From assembly GCF_965227725.1 (NCBI RefSeq), contig NZ_CBDDGH010000004.1, forward strand, positions 248,001-312,000: a stretch of 64,000 bases of DNA, written 5' to 3'. How positions within the stretch are numbered: the stretch's first letter is position 1; every line of letters starts with the position of its first letter. Source of the DNA: Shimia sp965227725 (lineage in GTDB: Bacteria > Pseudomonadota > Alphaproteobacteria > Rhodobacterales > Rhodobacteraceae). Both the position numbers and the translations under genes were made by a program. Shown here piece after piece: positions 52,241 to 60,524 of the stretch. The notes beneath the pieces are model-generated. The model saw only the letters and a list, made by a program, of their open reading frames with translations. It searched no databases and was not told the DNA's origin.

Positions 52241-52279
52241 GTATGGGTGCAACGCCACCTCGCGACAGGGAGAGAGCCC

Positions 52280-52972
52280 GTGACGGAGACCCCCAACACC
52301 GACCTGAAATCCCGCCTTTTGGACGCTGCAGAGATGCATGTGCCCTTTGATGGCTGGTCTGAGGCCACTTTTACCGCCGCCATCGCGGACAGTGGTGTGG
52401 ATGCCACCGTGGCACGCGCAATTTGTCCGCGTGGCGCGGTCGACCTTGCGGTGGCTTTTCACAAGCGCGGTGATTCTCAAATGGTCGCAGCCATGGGAGA
52501 GGCCGCAGTCGCGGAAATGAAAATTCGCGAAAAGATCACCCATGCGGTGCGTTTGCGCCTTGAGCTCTGCCCGGATCGCGAGCTGGTGCGCCGCGGCTCC
52601 ACGCTCTTTGCGCTTCCGCAACACGCAGCCACCGGTGCGCAGCTGATCTGGGGCACGGCAGATACCATCTGGAATGCCATCGGTGACACCTCCCGCGACC
52701 TGAACTGGTATACCAAGCGCGCCACACTTTCGGCGGTCTATTCCTCCACCGTGCTCTACTGGCTGGGGGATGACAGCGAAAGCAACACCGCCACATGGGC
52801 GTTTCTGGATCGTCGCATCGAAAACGTCATGCAATTTGAAAAGACCAAAGCCCGGTTCAACAAAAGCCCGCTTGGTCGCCTGATGGCCGCCCCACTAGAA
52901 GCGGCGTCAAAGTTCCGCGCCCCCGATCTGCCTGACAATATGCCTGGCAGCTGGACACCCCCATCGCGCTAA
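52280..52972 (+). CDS. COQ9 family ubiquinone biosynthesis protein
   Basis: 230 residues. COQ9 is a lipid-binding accessory protein with a TetR-like fold that assists COQ7 hydroxylation in ubiquinone synthesis. Seen here are the helical N-terminus LKSRLLDAAEMHVPFDGWSEATFTAAIADSG and the COQ9 core ELVRRGSTLFALPQHAATGAQLIWGTADTIWNAIGDTSRDLNWYTKRATLSAVYSSTVLYWLGD. The start is a GTG with AGGGAG 7 bases upstream. Divergent from rpsU. Confidence 0.9.
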   Translation: MTETPNTDLKSRLLDAAEMHVPFDGWSEATFTAAIADSGVDATVARAICPRGAVDLAVAFHKRGDSQMVAAMGEAAVAEMKIREKITHAVRLRLELCPDRELVRRGSTLFALPQHAATGAQLIWGTADTIWNAIGDTSRDLNWYTKRATLSAVYSSTVLYWLGDDSESNTATWAFLDRRIENVMQFEKTKARFNKSPLGRLMAAPLEAASKFRAPDLPDNMPGSWTPPSR

Positions 52973-52989
52973 AGCGTCTTCCCCAAAGG

Positions 52990-53054
52990 ACTTCTAATTC
53001 GGCAAATATCCCGGGGTGGCCATCGCTTGCGATGGCAGGGGCAGCGCCCCTTTT
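52990..53054 (-). repeat. Palindromic intergenic element, copy C
   Basis: Read on the minus strand: hairpin GGGGCGCTGCCCC, extra hairpin GCCATCGC-AA-GCGATGGC, then CCCCGGGATATTTGCCGAATTAGAAG. It lies after the COQ9 stop in the orientation opposite to COQ9. The extra hairpin is unrelated in sequence to that in copy B but sits at the same place. Confidence 0.7.
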
Positions 53055-53165
53055 GCCTGCCCTAGCACCACAACGCCCTCACGTCAGGACAGCAAAAGCC
53101 TCTGTGCGCAATACCAACCGCTCTGCTACACAGTTCCCGAACACAGGAACCCAGAGGGATAGATC

Positions 53166-54149
53166 ATGACAGAGACGATGCGCGCCGTTGAAATCACCAA
53201 ACCCGGCGCGGCCGATGTGCTGAAACTGACCGATCGCCCGATCCCGACACCAGCCGCTGGCGAAGTTCTGATCAAGATTGCCTATTCTGGCGTCAATCGT
53301 CCGGACGTTCTGCAACGTGCCGGGCTCTACAACCCACCTGCAAATGCTTCGGATCTCCCGGGCCTTGAGGCCTCAGGCACCATCGCGGCCGTGGGCGCCG
53401 GTGTGACCCAATGGTCTGAAGGGGACGCCGTGTGTGCGCTGCTGCCAGGCGGTGGCTATGCCGAATATGCGCTGACTCCGGCAGCACATTGCCTGCCCAT
53501 TCCAGAAGGATTGGGCCTGAAAGAAGCCGCCTGTCTGCCTGAAACCTTTTTCACGGTCTATTCCAACGTCTTCCAGCGTGGCGGGCTGCAAGCAGGCGAG
53601 CGTTTCCTAGTGCATGGCGGCTCTTCTGGCATTGGCACAACGGCCATCCAACTTGCCAACGCCTTTGGTGCGCGGGTCTTCACCACCGCCGGGTCTGACG
53701 AAAAGTGCAAAGCCTGCCTCGATCTCGGCTCCGAGCGCGCGATCAACTATCGCGAAGAGGATTTTGTCAGTGTTCTGCGCGCCGAAGGTGGGGCCAATCT
53801 GATTTTGGATATGGTGGGGGGCGACTATCTGCCCCGCAATGTCAAATCCCTGGCGGATGATGGCCGCCTTGTGCAAATCGCCTTTCTGCAAGGGCCGCAG
53901 ATCGAATTGAACTTCGCCCATGTGATGATGCGCCGCCTCACAATCACCGGTTCAACGTTGCGCCCGCAAAGCGACCTCGCCAAAGGCAAAATCGCCGAAG
54001 CCCTGCTACGCCAGGTATGGCCCTTGCTGTCATCCGGACGCATCGCTCCGGTGATGGACAGCGAATTTGCTTTGAGTGATGCAGTCGCGGCGCACCAACG
54101 TATGGAGAGCAGTGGCCACATCGGCAAAATCGTCATGAAAGTGGCCTAA
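53166..54149 (+). CDS. NAD(P)H:quinone oxidoreductase, zinc-free MDR (PIG3-like)
   Basis: 327 residues. The medium-chain reductase pattern is MRAVEITKPGAADVLKLTDRPIPTPAAGEVLIKIAYSGVNRPDVLQRAGLY, a GroES-like half, then the Rossmann half with GGSSGIGTTAIQLANAFGARVF (about 145-166). No zinc cysteines. The GVNRPD segment with YNPP resembles the TP53I3/PIG3 quinone reductase group. AGAGGG about 8 bases before the ATG. Confidence 0.9.
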   Translation: MTETMRAVEITKPGAADVLKLTDRPIPTPAAGEVLIKIAYSGVNRPDVLQRAGLYNPPANASDLPGLEASGTIAAVGAGVTQWSEGDAVCALLPGGGYAEYALTPAAHCLPIPEGLGLKEAACLPETFFTVYSNVFQRGGLQAGERFLVHGGSSGIGTTAIQLANAFGARVFTTAGSDEKCKACLDLGSERAINYREEDFVSVLRAEGGANLILDMVGGDYLPRNVKSLADDGRLVQIAFLQGPQIELNFAHVMMRRLTITGSTLRPQSDLAKGKIAEALLRQVWPLLSSGRIAPVMDSEFALSDAVAAHQRMESSGHIGKIVMKVA

Positions 54150-54270
54150 ACCCAGGTTATAAACCCTCAAATCGCTGCATTTCTTCTCTCCTCAAACCCT
54201 CTGCCATCCGGCAAAAAGGGCGACAAAAGCCAAGCACATTTATGTGCCAAGCCAAAGTGGGGAAGACATC

Positions 54271-55569
54271 TTGAGAAAAATCGGATTGCTTGTGGTGGCC
54301 GTAGCACTGGCGGTGCCATTTGTGTGGTGGCCGTCAATCGCGCAGGGTCGCGACGGTGTGGCGCTCTTTAGCCAATATCTGGGCCTGGGTGCTTTGATCG
54401 CAATGGCTTTCTCACATTTGATCGCCACCCGCTGGCCAGGCATCGAAATGCTCTTTGGTCCGCTTGATCAAAGCTATCGTCTGCACAAGTGGCTCGGCAT
54501 CGGTGCCATGGTCGCGATCCTGCTGCATGACACGATTGACGCGGAAATGCGGGGCCTTGGTCGCGAAACCGCCCTTGTGGAGCTTGCCGAGACCTTGGGG
54601 GAAATCAGCCTCTACGGGCTGCTGATCCTTGTGGTCATCACCATCGCCACCTTCATCCCCTACCACCTGTGGAAATGGACCCACCGCTTCATCGGCATCT
54701 TCTTCGTCTTTGGAGCGTTTCATTACCTGTTCATCCTCAAACCCTTTAAAAACGGCGATCCGCTTGGGCTCTATATGCTGTTGGTCTGCGCTGTTGGCAC
54801 AGTGGCCTACGCTTGGACGTCCGCGCCGCGCGGACTGCGCCCCAGCCGCAGCTATGAAATCACCCACGTCACCCAGCAAGGGGATGCGGTTGCTGTGGAT
54901 CTCGCAGCCAAAGGCCGCCCACTGCGCCACCGCGCAGGCCAGTTTGCTTTTTTCCGCTTTTCCGGAGCGGGATTTTATGAACCGCACCCCTTCACCATTT
55001 CCGCAGCGCCCAATGAAACAGGCGATCTGCGCTTGACCGTTGCACCACTTGGCGACCTTACCAGCCATGTCGCCCGCAGCTTGAAAGCCGGACAGGCGGT
55101 GCAAGTGGACGGCCCCTATGGCCATTTCGGCCGCGCAAAGGGCCCTCAGGTCTGGATCGGGGCCGGGGTTGGGGTAACGCCGTTTGTCGCCCTTGCACAG
55201 GCGCTGCCAACTGAGGCGCCGCCTGTCACATTCATCTATTGCATTCGTGATCGGGACAGCGCCGCGCATCTGGCAGAACTGGAAAGCCTGGCGGCAAGCA
55301 AATCAAATCTCGATCTTGTTCTTTGGCAAAGCCAAACACGCGGACGTCTTTCCGCCACGATCCTCGCTGCTGAGATCCCGGACCTTGCCACACGCAAAGT
55401 GCTGTTTTGTGGCCCCATCGAGATGCGGCGCAGTCTTGCCAAAGATCTGCCAAAGCAAGGCGTCGGCCAAAAGAATTTCCTCTATGAGGAATTTGAAATT
55501 CGAACGGGCATCGGCCTGCGCCGCCTGGTTGCCTGGCTCTGGCAGCGTCACCTGACCAAAAGCACTTAG
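54271..55569 (+). CDS. Ferric-reductase-like membrane flavocytochrome
   Basis: 432 residues. About six membrane helices (residues 1-195) carry His residues spaced as heme ligands (YRLHKWLGI, AILLHDTID, KWTHRFIGI, GAFHYLFIL) of the Ferric_reduct domain. A FAD-binding domain follows at about 205-300 (EPHPFTISAAPNE) and a NAD(P)-binding domain at about 300-430 (WIGAGVGVTPFVAL, LFCGPIEMRRSLA). It would move electrons from NAD(P)H across the membrane to iron, oxygen or a quinone. The start is probably TTG 54271 after GGGGAAG; GTG 54244 is the alternative. Confidence 0.83.
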   Translation: MRKIGLLVVAVALAVPFVWWPSIAQGRDGVALFSQYLGLGALIAMAFSHLIATRWPGIEMLFGPLDQSYRLHKWLGIGAMVAILLHDTIDAEMRGLGRETALVELAETLGEISLYGLLILVVITIATFIPYHLWKWTHRFIGIFFVFGAFHYLFILKPFKNGDPLGLYMLLVCAVGTVAYAWTSAPRGLRPSRSYEITHVTQQGDAVAVDLAAKGRPLRHRAGQFAFFRFSGAGFYEPHPFTISAAPNETGDLRLTVAPLGDLTSHVARSLKAGQAVQVDGPYGHFGRAKGPQVWIGAGVGVTPFVALAQALPTEAPPVTFIYCIRDRDSAAHLAELESLAASKSNLDLVLWQSQTRGRLSATILAAEIPDLATRKVLFCGPIEMRRSLAKDLPKQGVGQKNFLYEEFEIRTGIGLRRLVAWLWQRHLTKST

Positions 55570-55575
55570 GCAAAC

Positions 55576-55605
55576 AAAAAAAGGCGCGCCCAATCAGGCG
55601 CGCCG
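55576..55605 (-). terminator. Terminator of the dgcN-dgcA-dat operon
   Basis: GGCGCGCC twice (55583-55590, 55597-55604) forms an 8-bp stem with a 6-base loop; on the minus strand seven T follow. It lies 25 bases after the dat stop. Confidence 0.85.
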
Positions 55606-55629
55606 AATATCCACTTATTGAGCCAGAGC

Positions 55630-56490
55630 TTAGATCGCAGCCTTGCGGCTTTCTTCCAGATAGATTTCACGCAGACGGGTCGCGACGGGACCCGGTGTGC
55701 CGTCGCCCAGCGCCACGCCGTCGATCTCTACTACCGGCATCACAAAGGCGGACGCAGAGGTGGTGAAGGCTTCATCCGCCTCTTTGGCTTCGTCGATGGT
55801 GAACAGACGCTCTTCGATCTTCAGCTGTGCTTCTGCAGCCATCCGCAGCACGGCCTTACGGGTGATGCCGTGCAGGATGTCATTGGACAGAGGGCGGGTG
55901 ACGATCACGCCGTCTTTGACAAAATAGGCGTTGTTGGAGGTGCCCTCGGTCACATAGCCGCCTTCAATCATCCAGGCATCATCACAGCCCGCTTTCTTGG
56001 CCATCATCTTACCCATGGAGGGGTAAAGCAGCTGCACGGTCTTGATGTCACGACGGCCCCAGCGAATGTCTTCGATGGAGATGATCTTGGCACCTTTCTT
56101 GGCGGCAGGGCTGTCTGCCAGACCGGGCTTATTCTGGGTGAAGAGCACGATGGTTGGCTTGGTGTCTTCGCTGGGGAAGACGAAGTCACGGTCGCCATCA
56201 GAGCCGCGGGTGACCTGCAGATAGACCAGCCCCTCGTCGATCTCATTCAGCTCAACCAGCTTGCGGTGGATTTCCAGCAGCTCTTCCTTGGTGCAGGGCT
56301 CCGCCATATCGAGCTCATCCAGAGAGCGCCTGAGACGCACCGCGTGACCTTCAAAATCAATCAGCTTGCCGCCCAAAACACTGGTCACCTCATAAACCGC
56401 GTCCGCCATCAGGAACCCCCGGTCAAAGATCGAGACTGTGGCTTCGGTTTCCGGCAGGTATTCGCCGTTCACATAGACGGTGCGGGTCAT
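55630..56490 (-). CDS. D-amino-acid aminotransferase
   Basis: 286 residues, fold type IV PLP transaminase. The PLP lysine is K150 in RWGRRDIKTVQLL, which matches D-alanine aminotransferases rather than branched-chain ones, and EGGYVTEGTSNNAYFV binds the cofactor phosphate region. It exchanges amino groups between D-amino acids and 2-oxoglutarate, giving D-glutamate. Last gene of the operon behind dgcN and dgcA, which would consume that D-glutamate. AAGGAGC 9 bases before the ATG. Confidence 0.9.
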   Translation of the reverse strand: MTRTVYVNGEYLPETEATVSIFDRGFLMADAVYEVTSVLGGKLIDFEGHAVRLRRSLDELDMAEPCTKEELLEIHRKLVELNEIDEGLVYLQVTRGSDGDRDFVFPSEDTKPTIVLFTQNKPGLADSPAAKKGAKIISIEDIRWGRRDIKTVQLLYPSMGKMMAKKAGCDDAWMIEGGYVTEGTSNNAYFVKDGVIVTRPLSNDILHGITRKAVLRMAAEAQLKIEERLFTIDEAKEADEAFTTSASAFVMPVVEIDGVALGDGTPGPVATRLREIYLEESRKAAI

Positions 56491-56587
56491 GTTTGGATGC
56501 TCCTTAAGGGTTGTTTCAACTCCACCGCGATGCGTGTACGCCACGCCCCTCTGCAATGGAACAAAAATTTAGGCGACGGTGGGGCAA

Positions 56588-57553
56588 TCAACCCCAAAGC
56601 GCAGCACTTGGCGGGTGCACGCCGTTTTCATCAAACAACAGCGGTGTGTCGCGGTCTTCGCCAAGCAACAATGGCCCGTCGAGATCGGTGACCATCACGC
56701 CCTGCGCAATCAGAGTGGCTGGCGCCATTGCAAGGCTTGAGCCGACCATACAGCCCACCATCACTTTGTAGCCTTCTGACAGTGCCGCTTCGCGCAGACG
56801 GAGTGCCTCGGTCAGCCCGCCGGTCTTGTCGAGCTTGATGTTGACCACATCATATTTGCCTTTGAGCTTGGGCAGGCTGGTGCGGTCATGACAGCTTTCA
56901 TCGGCGCACACCGGTACCGGACGCTCCATGCCGATCAAGGCGTCATCTTCGCCCGCTGGAAGCGGCTGCTCCACCAGTGCCACACCAAGGCCTACCAGAT
57001 GTGGTGCCAGATCCGCATAGACCTCCGCGCTCCAGCCCTCATTGGCATCCACAATGATCGTGGATTTCGGCGCCCCCGCCCGCACGGCCTCAAGCCGTGG
57101 CATGTCATCCGGCGTGCCAAGTTTGATCTTCAGCAGCGGGCGATGTGCGTTTTTGGCGGCCTGCGCCTGCATCTCGGCAGGTTCCGCAAGCGACAGCGTG
57201 TAGGCGGTGATTTCCGGACCAGGCTTTGGCATCCCCGCCAACTCCCAAGCACGTTTACCCGCCTGTTTGCTTTCCAGATCCCAAAGCGCGCAGTCCACCG
57301 CATTTCGCGCGGCACCCGCAGGCAGCAGATCATAGAGCGCCTCGCGGTCAATCTGCGCTGGCAGCCCTTCGATCTCAGCCGTCACGCTTTCCAATGTCTC
57401 ATCATAGCGCGCATAGGGCACACATTCGCCCCACCCCACGACGCCATTGTCTTCCACACGCACGGTCAGCACTTTGGCCTCAGTGCGGGAGCCGCGCGAA
57501 ATGGTGAACACCTGTGCCAGTTTGAACACATCGGGGGTGACGGTGATTTTCAT
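56588..57553 (-). CDS. N-acetyl-D-glutamate racemase DgcA (enolase superfamily)
   Basis: 321 residues, muconate-lactonizing subgroup resembling dipeptide epimerases. Catalytic lysines K142/K144 (LKIKLG) and K243 (KLDKTGG), with metal ligands D169 (VDANEGW), E195 (VEQPLP) and D218 (ADESCHD). By itself it could be an L-Ala-D/L-Glu epimerase, but its place right after a DgcN homologue fits DgcA, which turns N-acetyl-D-glutamate into N-acetyl-L-glutamate. GAGG 6 bases before ATG 57553. A palindromic element lies between it and dgcN. Confidence 0.85.
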   Translation of the reverse strand: MKITVTPDVFKLAQVFTISRGSRTEAKVLTVRVEDNGVVGWGECVPYARYDETLESVTAEIEGLPAQIDREALYDLLPAGAARNAVDCALWDLESKQAGKRAWELAGMPKPGPEITAYTLSLAEPAEMQAQAAKNAHRPLLKIKLGTPDDMPRLEAVRAGAPKSTIIVDANEGWSAEVYADLAPHLVGLGVALVEQPLPAGEDDALIGMERPVPVCADESCHDRTSLPKLKGKYDVVNIKLDKTGGLTEALRLREAALSEGYKVMVGCMVGSSLAMAPATLIAQGVMVTDLDGPLLLGEDRDTPLLFDENGVHPPSAALWG

Positions 57554-57605
57554 GCGGTCCTCTAAGTCCTGTGGCTGAAGGGCGCGACACACAGAAAAGC
57601 GCGCG

Positions 57606-57658
57606 CCTCTTCCTCTTGCCAAAAATATCCCGGGGGTCCGGGGGCAGCGCCCCCGGTC
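57606..57658 (-). repeat. Palindromic intergenic element, copy D
   Basis: Read on the minus strand: hairpin CCGGGGGCGCTGCCCCCGG, then ACCCCCGGGATATTTTTGGCAAGAGGAAGAGG. It sits inside the dgcN-dgcA operon in the same orientation, so it may reduce expression of dgcA-dat relative to dgcN. Almost identical to copy B over the tail half. Confidence 0.75.
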
Positions 57659-57672
57659 CAGCCCGTGCCAGT

Positions 57673-58674
57673 TTACAATGCCGCCAGCGCGTCCACCAGC
57701 TTGCCCGCACCAAAGCGGAACGGATCGGTGGCCGGCAACCCCATATCCGCCTCGATTTGCGCCAGATAGGCCTTTGCTTCGTCCTCAGCCATGTGCTGGG
57801 TGTTCACCGACACGCCCACAACCTGACAGGCCGGGTTGGCGACCTGTGCCAGCGGCAGCGCCATGTCGCGCAGCGCTTCAAGGCTCGGCTGCTGATACTC
57901 CGGCAGACCACGCATATGCTCACGGGTCGGCTCATGTGCCAAGATCAGCGCATCTGGTTGCCCACCATGGATCAGCGCCATGGTCACACCGGAATAAGAC
58001 ACGTGGAACAGGCTGCCTTGCCCTTCGATATGATCCCAGTGATCTTCGTCATTGTCCGGTGTCAGCCATTCCACAGAACCCGCCATGAAGTCCGCGATCA
58101 CCGCGTCCAACGGCACGCCGTCGCCGGTGACCAGAATGCCGGTCTGACCGGTGGCACGGAAGGTGGATTTCATCCCCCGCTTGCGCATCTCCGCATCCAT
58201 GCAGAGCGCAGTGTACATCTTGCCCACGGAGCAGTCGGTGCCCACGGCAAGGCAACGTTTGCCTGTGCGCTTTTTGCCGTTGGCAATCGGGTATTCCACC
58301 TCAGGCACACGCACGTCATGCAAGGTGCGGCCGGTTGCTTCGGCAACAGCCACAAGATCGGGCTCGTCGCGCAGCAGGTTGTGCAGGCCGGACGCGAGGT
58401 CAAAGCCTTCCTCCAGCGCCATCACCAGCACTTTTTTCCATTCCTGAGAAATCACGCCGCCCCGGTTGGCCACACCAATCACCAGCGTTTTGGCGCCGGC
58501 TTCGCGTGCCTCAACAAGGCTCATATCGGTCAGGCCCATATCCGCTTTGCAGCCTTCCATACGGAACTGGCCTACGGCATTTTCCGGGCGCCAGTCTTTG
58601 ATGCCCTGAGCCACTTTGGCCGCCAGCTGGTCCGGCGCATCACCCAGAAACAAAAGATACGGTGTCTCGATCAT
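57673..58674 (-). CDS. D-glutamate N-acetyltransferase DgcN (DUF1611)
   Basis: 333 residues. DUF1611 fold with an N-terminal Rossmann-like domain and a P-loop-type segment VGTDCSVGKMYTAL (G145-K152) in the second domain; IHGGQPDALILAHEP lies further on. DgcN proteins N-acetylate D-glutamate so that DgcA can epimerise it, a route described in marine proteobacteria. AAGGA 6 bases before ATG 58674; a long in-frame upstream extension is rejected. First gene of the operon. Confidence 0.87.
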   Translation of the reverse strand: MIETPYLLFLGDAPDQLAAKVAQGIKDWRPENAVGQFRMEGCKADMGLTDMSLVEAREAGAKTLVIGVANRGGVISQEWKKVLVMALEEGFDLASGLHNLLRDEPDLVAVAEATGRTLHDVRVPEVEYPIANGKKRTGKRCLAVGTDCSVGKMYTALCMDAEMRKRGMKSTFRATGQTGILVTGDGVPLDAVIADFMAGSVEWLTPDNDEDHWDHIEGQGSLFHVSYSGVTMALIHGGQPDALILAHEPTREHMRGLPEYQQPSLEALRDMALPLAQVANPACQVVGVSVNTQHMAEDEAKAYLAQIEADMGLPATDPFRFGAGKLVDALAAL

Positions 58675-58982
58675 AGCGCGTCCTTCCCTGTCATCGTCGC
58701 GTAAGTCTTCCTGACCTATATTCTGCGAGCAATGATGAAATTTCCTTGTGAAACCTGCCCGAAACAGCAAAAGGTTCGAAGATTCTTTCACCTTTTCCGG
58801 ATTTGAGGATATTTTTTCCTTTCCCAAAGCGGAAAGCTGCAAACAAACCGCGCCAACCCCAGTCTGCGCCGCAACGCGGCGTCGCCTTGCCGCAGATGCA
58901 AAATATCCTTGCGCATCGGTGCGCAACTTCATACCACAGCAAGCAACAAAAACGTAATTTCCTTACCGAGAGGCCGATAGAT
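58675..58982. other. Divergent regulatory gap between dgcN and malyl-CoA lyase
   Basis: 308 bases, AT-rich in its left half. It contains an inverted repeat AAAAGGT...ACCTTTT (58769-58796) and a CGCCGC-AAC-GCGGCG hairpin at 58867-58881. No gene is supported. It should hold promoters for the D-glutamate operon and for the lyase. Confidence 0.5.
58769..58796. promoter_or_regulatory. Inverted repeat AAAAGGT-N14-ACCTTTT
   Basis: Perfect 7-base arms, 95 bases upstream of dgcN and 187 bases upstream of the lyase start. A possible operator; no family assigned. Confidence 0.35.
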
Positions 58983-59942
58983 ATGAGTTTCCGCATCCAG
59001 CCTGCCGCCCCTGCCCGCCCCAACCGCTGCCAGCTGTTTGGCCCGGCCTCCAACACCAAGCTTTTTGCCAAGATGGCGGCTTCGGCAGCAGATGTGATCA
59101 ACATCGACCTCGAAGACTCTGTGGCCCCCACAGACAAAGACATGGCGCGCGCCAACGCGATTGAAGCGATCAACACCATCGACTGGGGCAACAAGACCAT
59201 TTCCGTGCGCATCAATGGTCTGGACACGCCGTTCTGGTATCGCGACGTTGTGGATCTGCTGGAGCAAACCGGCGACCGTCTGGACCAGATCATGATCCCC
59301 AAAGTGGGCTGCGCAGGCGACATCTACGCCGTGGATGCGCTGGTCACAGCAATCGAAGCCGCCAAAGGGCGCAGCAAGCGCATTGATTTTGAAGTCATCA
59401 TCGAATCGGCGGCGGGCATCGCCCATGTGGAAGAGATCGCCGCAGCCTCCCCGCGCATGGTGGCCATGAGCCTCGGCGCTGCAGACTTTGCCGCCTCGAT
59501 GGGTATGCAGACCACTGGCATCGGTGGCACGCAGGAAAACTACTACATGCTGCATGAAGGCCAGAAACACTGGTCTGATCCATGGCACTGGGCGCAAGCC
59601 GCCATCGTCGCGGCCTGCCGCACCCATGGCGTGCTGCCGGTGGACGGCCCGTTTGGCGACTTCTCAGACGATGAAGGCTATATCGCACAGGCGAAACGCT
59701 CCGCGACGTTGGGTATGGTTGGCAAATGGGCGATCCACCCCAAGCAGATCGCACTGGCCAATGAGGTGTTCACCCCATCTGAGGAAGCGGTCACCGAGGC
59801 ACGCGAAATTCTCGCAGCCATGGAGCAGGCCAAGGCAAACGGCGAAGGCGCCACTGTCTACAAAGGTCGCCTCGTGGACATTGCCTCCATCAAGCAAGCC
59901 GAGGTTATCGTGGCACAGGCCGAACTGATCGCCGCCAGCTAA
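58983..59942 (+). CDS. L-malyl-CoA/beta-methylmalyl-CoA lyase
   Basis: 319 residues, citrate-lyase-beta (HpcH) superfamily. Cleaves L-malyl-CoA to acetyl-CoA and glyoxylate and beta-methylmalyl-CoA to propionyl-CoA and glyoxylate, steps of the ethylmalonyl-CoA pathway used by Rhodobacteraceae for C2 assimilation. Features are VINIDLEDSVAPTDKDMAR, VRINGLDTPFWYRD, IESAAGIAHVEEI, LGAADFAASMG and GKWAIHPKQIALANEVF. Length equals that of Mcl1. GAGAGG precedes ATG 58983; the 60-codon upstream extension is not conserved in type. Confidence 0.92.
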   Translation: MSFRIQPAAPARPNRCQLFGPASNTKLFAKMAASAADVINIDLEDSVAPTDKDMARANAIEAINTIDWGNKTISVRINGLDTPFWYRDVVDLLEQTGDRLDQIMIPKVGCAGDIYAVDALVTAIEAAKGRSKRIDFEVIIESAAGIAHVEEIAAASPRMVAMSLGAADFAASMGMQTTGIGGTQENYYMLHEGQKHWSDPWHWAQAAIVAACRTHGVLPVDGPFGDFSDDEGYIAQAKRSATLGMVGKWAIHPKQIALANEVFTPSEEAVTEAREILAAMEQAKANGEGATVYKGRLVDIASIKQAEVIVAQAELIAAS

Positions 59943-59964
59943 GCACAGACATGATCTGATCAAG

Positions 59965-59993
59965 AAGCCTCGCCGTTCCGGCGGGGCTTTTTT
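59965..59993 (+). terminator. Terminator of the malyl-CoA lyase gene
   Basis: AAGCCTCGCCG/CGGCGGGGCTT, 11-bp stem with a T-G pair and a TTC loop, followed by six T. Confidence 0.92.
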
Positions 59994-60000
59994 ATGGCCG

Positions 60001-60453
60001 TTAGGCCCGCTCGTCTTTGGGCGAGCCCATCACCACATAGCTGGTGATTGCATTCACCTGCGGCACAGTGCCGAGAACGTCGGTGTGAAACGCTTTGTAT
60101 GCGGTCAAATCCGCCGCCTCCACGCGCAGCAGATATTCCACCTGACCGGTGATGTTGTGGCACTCGCGCACCTCAGGGGCCATGGCCATCGCCCGCTCAA
60201 AGGCTTCTTGAGCATCTTTGGTATGTTTGTTCAGGCCAACCGTCACATAAGCCACAAAACCCGAGCCGAGGGCCGCGCGGTTGAGAACAGCGCGATAGCC
60301 GGAGATGATTCCGGCCTTTTCCAAAACCGCTACCCGGCGCAGGCAGGCGGAAGGCGACAAGCCGACCTTTTCCGCCAAAGCAAGGTTACTCATGCGTCCA
60401 TCACGCGACAGCTCACGCAATATATGTTCGTCAATATGATCCAACTTCGCCAT
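60001..60453 (-). CDS. Lrp/AsnC family transcriptional regulator
   Basis: 150 residues. The helix-turn-helix is at about 5-60 (DEHILRELSRDGRMSNLALAEKVGLSPSACLRRVAVLEKAG) and the RAM domain at about 68-143. No ribosome site before ATG 60453, so translation may be weak or leaderless. It is divergent from a LysE-type exporter across 72 bases that contain two perfect palindromes. This is the classical regulator-exporter pair, in which the exported amino acid acts as the signal. Confidence 0.9.
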   Translation of the reverse strand: MAKLDHIDEHILRELSRDGRMSNLALAEKVGLSPSACLRRVAVLEKAGIISGYRAVLNRAALGSGFVAYVTVGLNKHTKDAQEAFERAMAMAPEVRECHNITGQVEYLLRVEAADLTAYKAFHTDVLGTVPQVNAITSYVVMGSPKDERA

Positions 60454-60470
60454 AAATTGTGAAAATAAAC

Positions 60471-60480
60471 TGTGATCACA
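60471..60480. promoter_or_regulatory. Palindrome TGTGATCACA
   Basis: Perfect 10-base palindrome in the Lrp/LysE divergent gap, 17 bases from the regulator ATG. Candidate operator; too compact for the usual CRP site (TGTGA-N6-TCACA). Confidence 0.4.
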
Positions 60481-60509
60481 CAAAAACGCAACCAAACAGC
60501 GTGTGTTTT

Positions 60510-60524
60510 GCACCAAATTGGTGC
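60510..60524. promoter_or_regulatory. Palindrome GCACCA-AAT-TGGTGC at the LysE start
   Basis: Perfect 6-base arms around AAT, ending one base before the LysE ATG. It occupies the place where a ribosome site would be and none is visible. Either a DNA operator for the Lrp protein or, in RNA, a hairpin masking the start. Confidence 0.5.

Noticed and set aside
60471..60480. TGTGATCACA as a CRP/FNR site
   Set aside because: The half-sites touch, without the six-base spacer of CRP or four-base spacer of FNR; kept only as a candidate operator for the adjacent Lrp-type protein.
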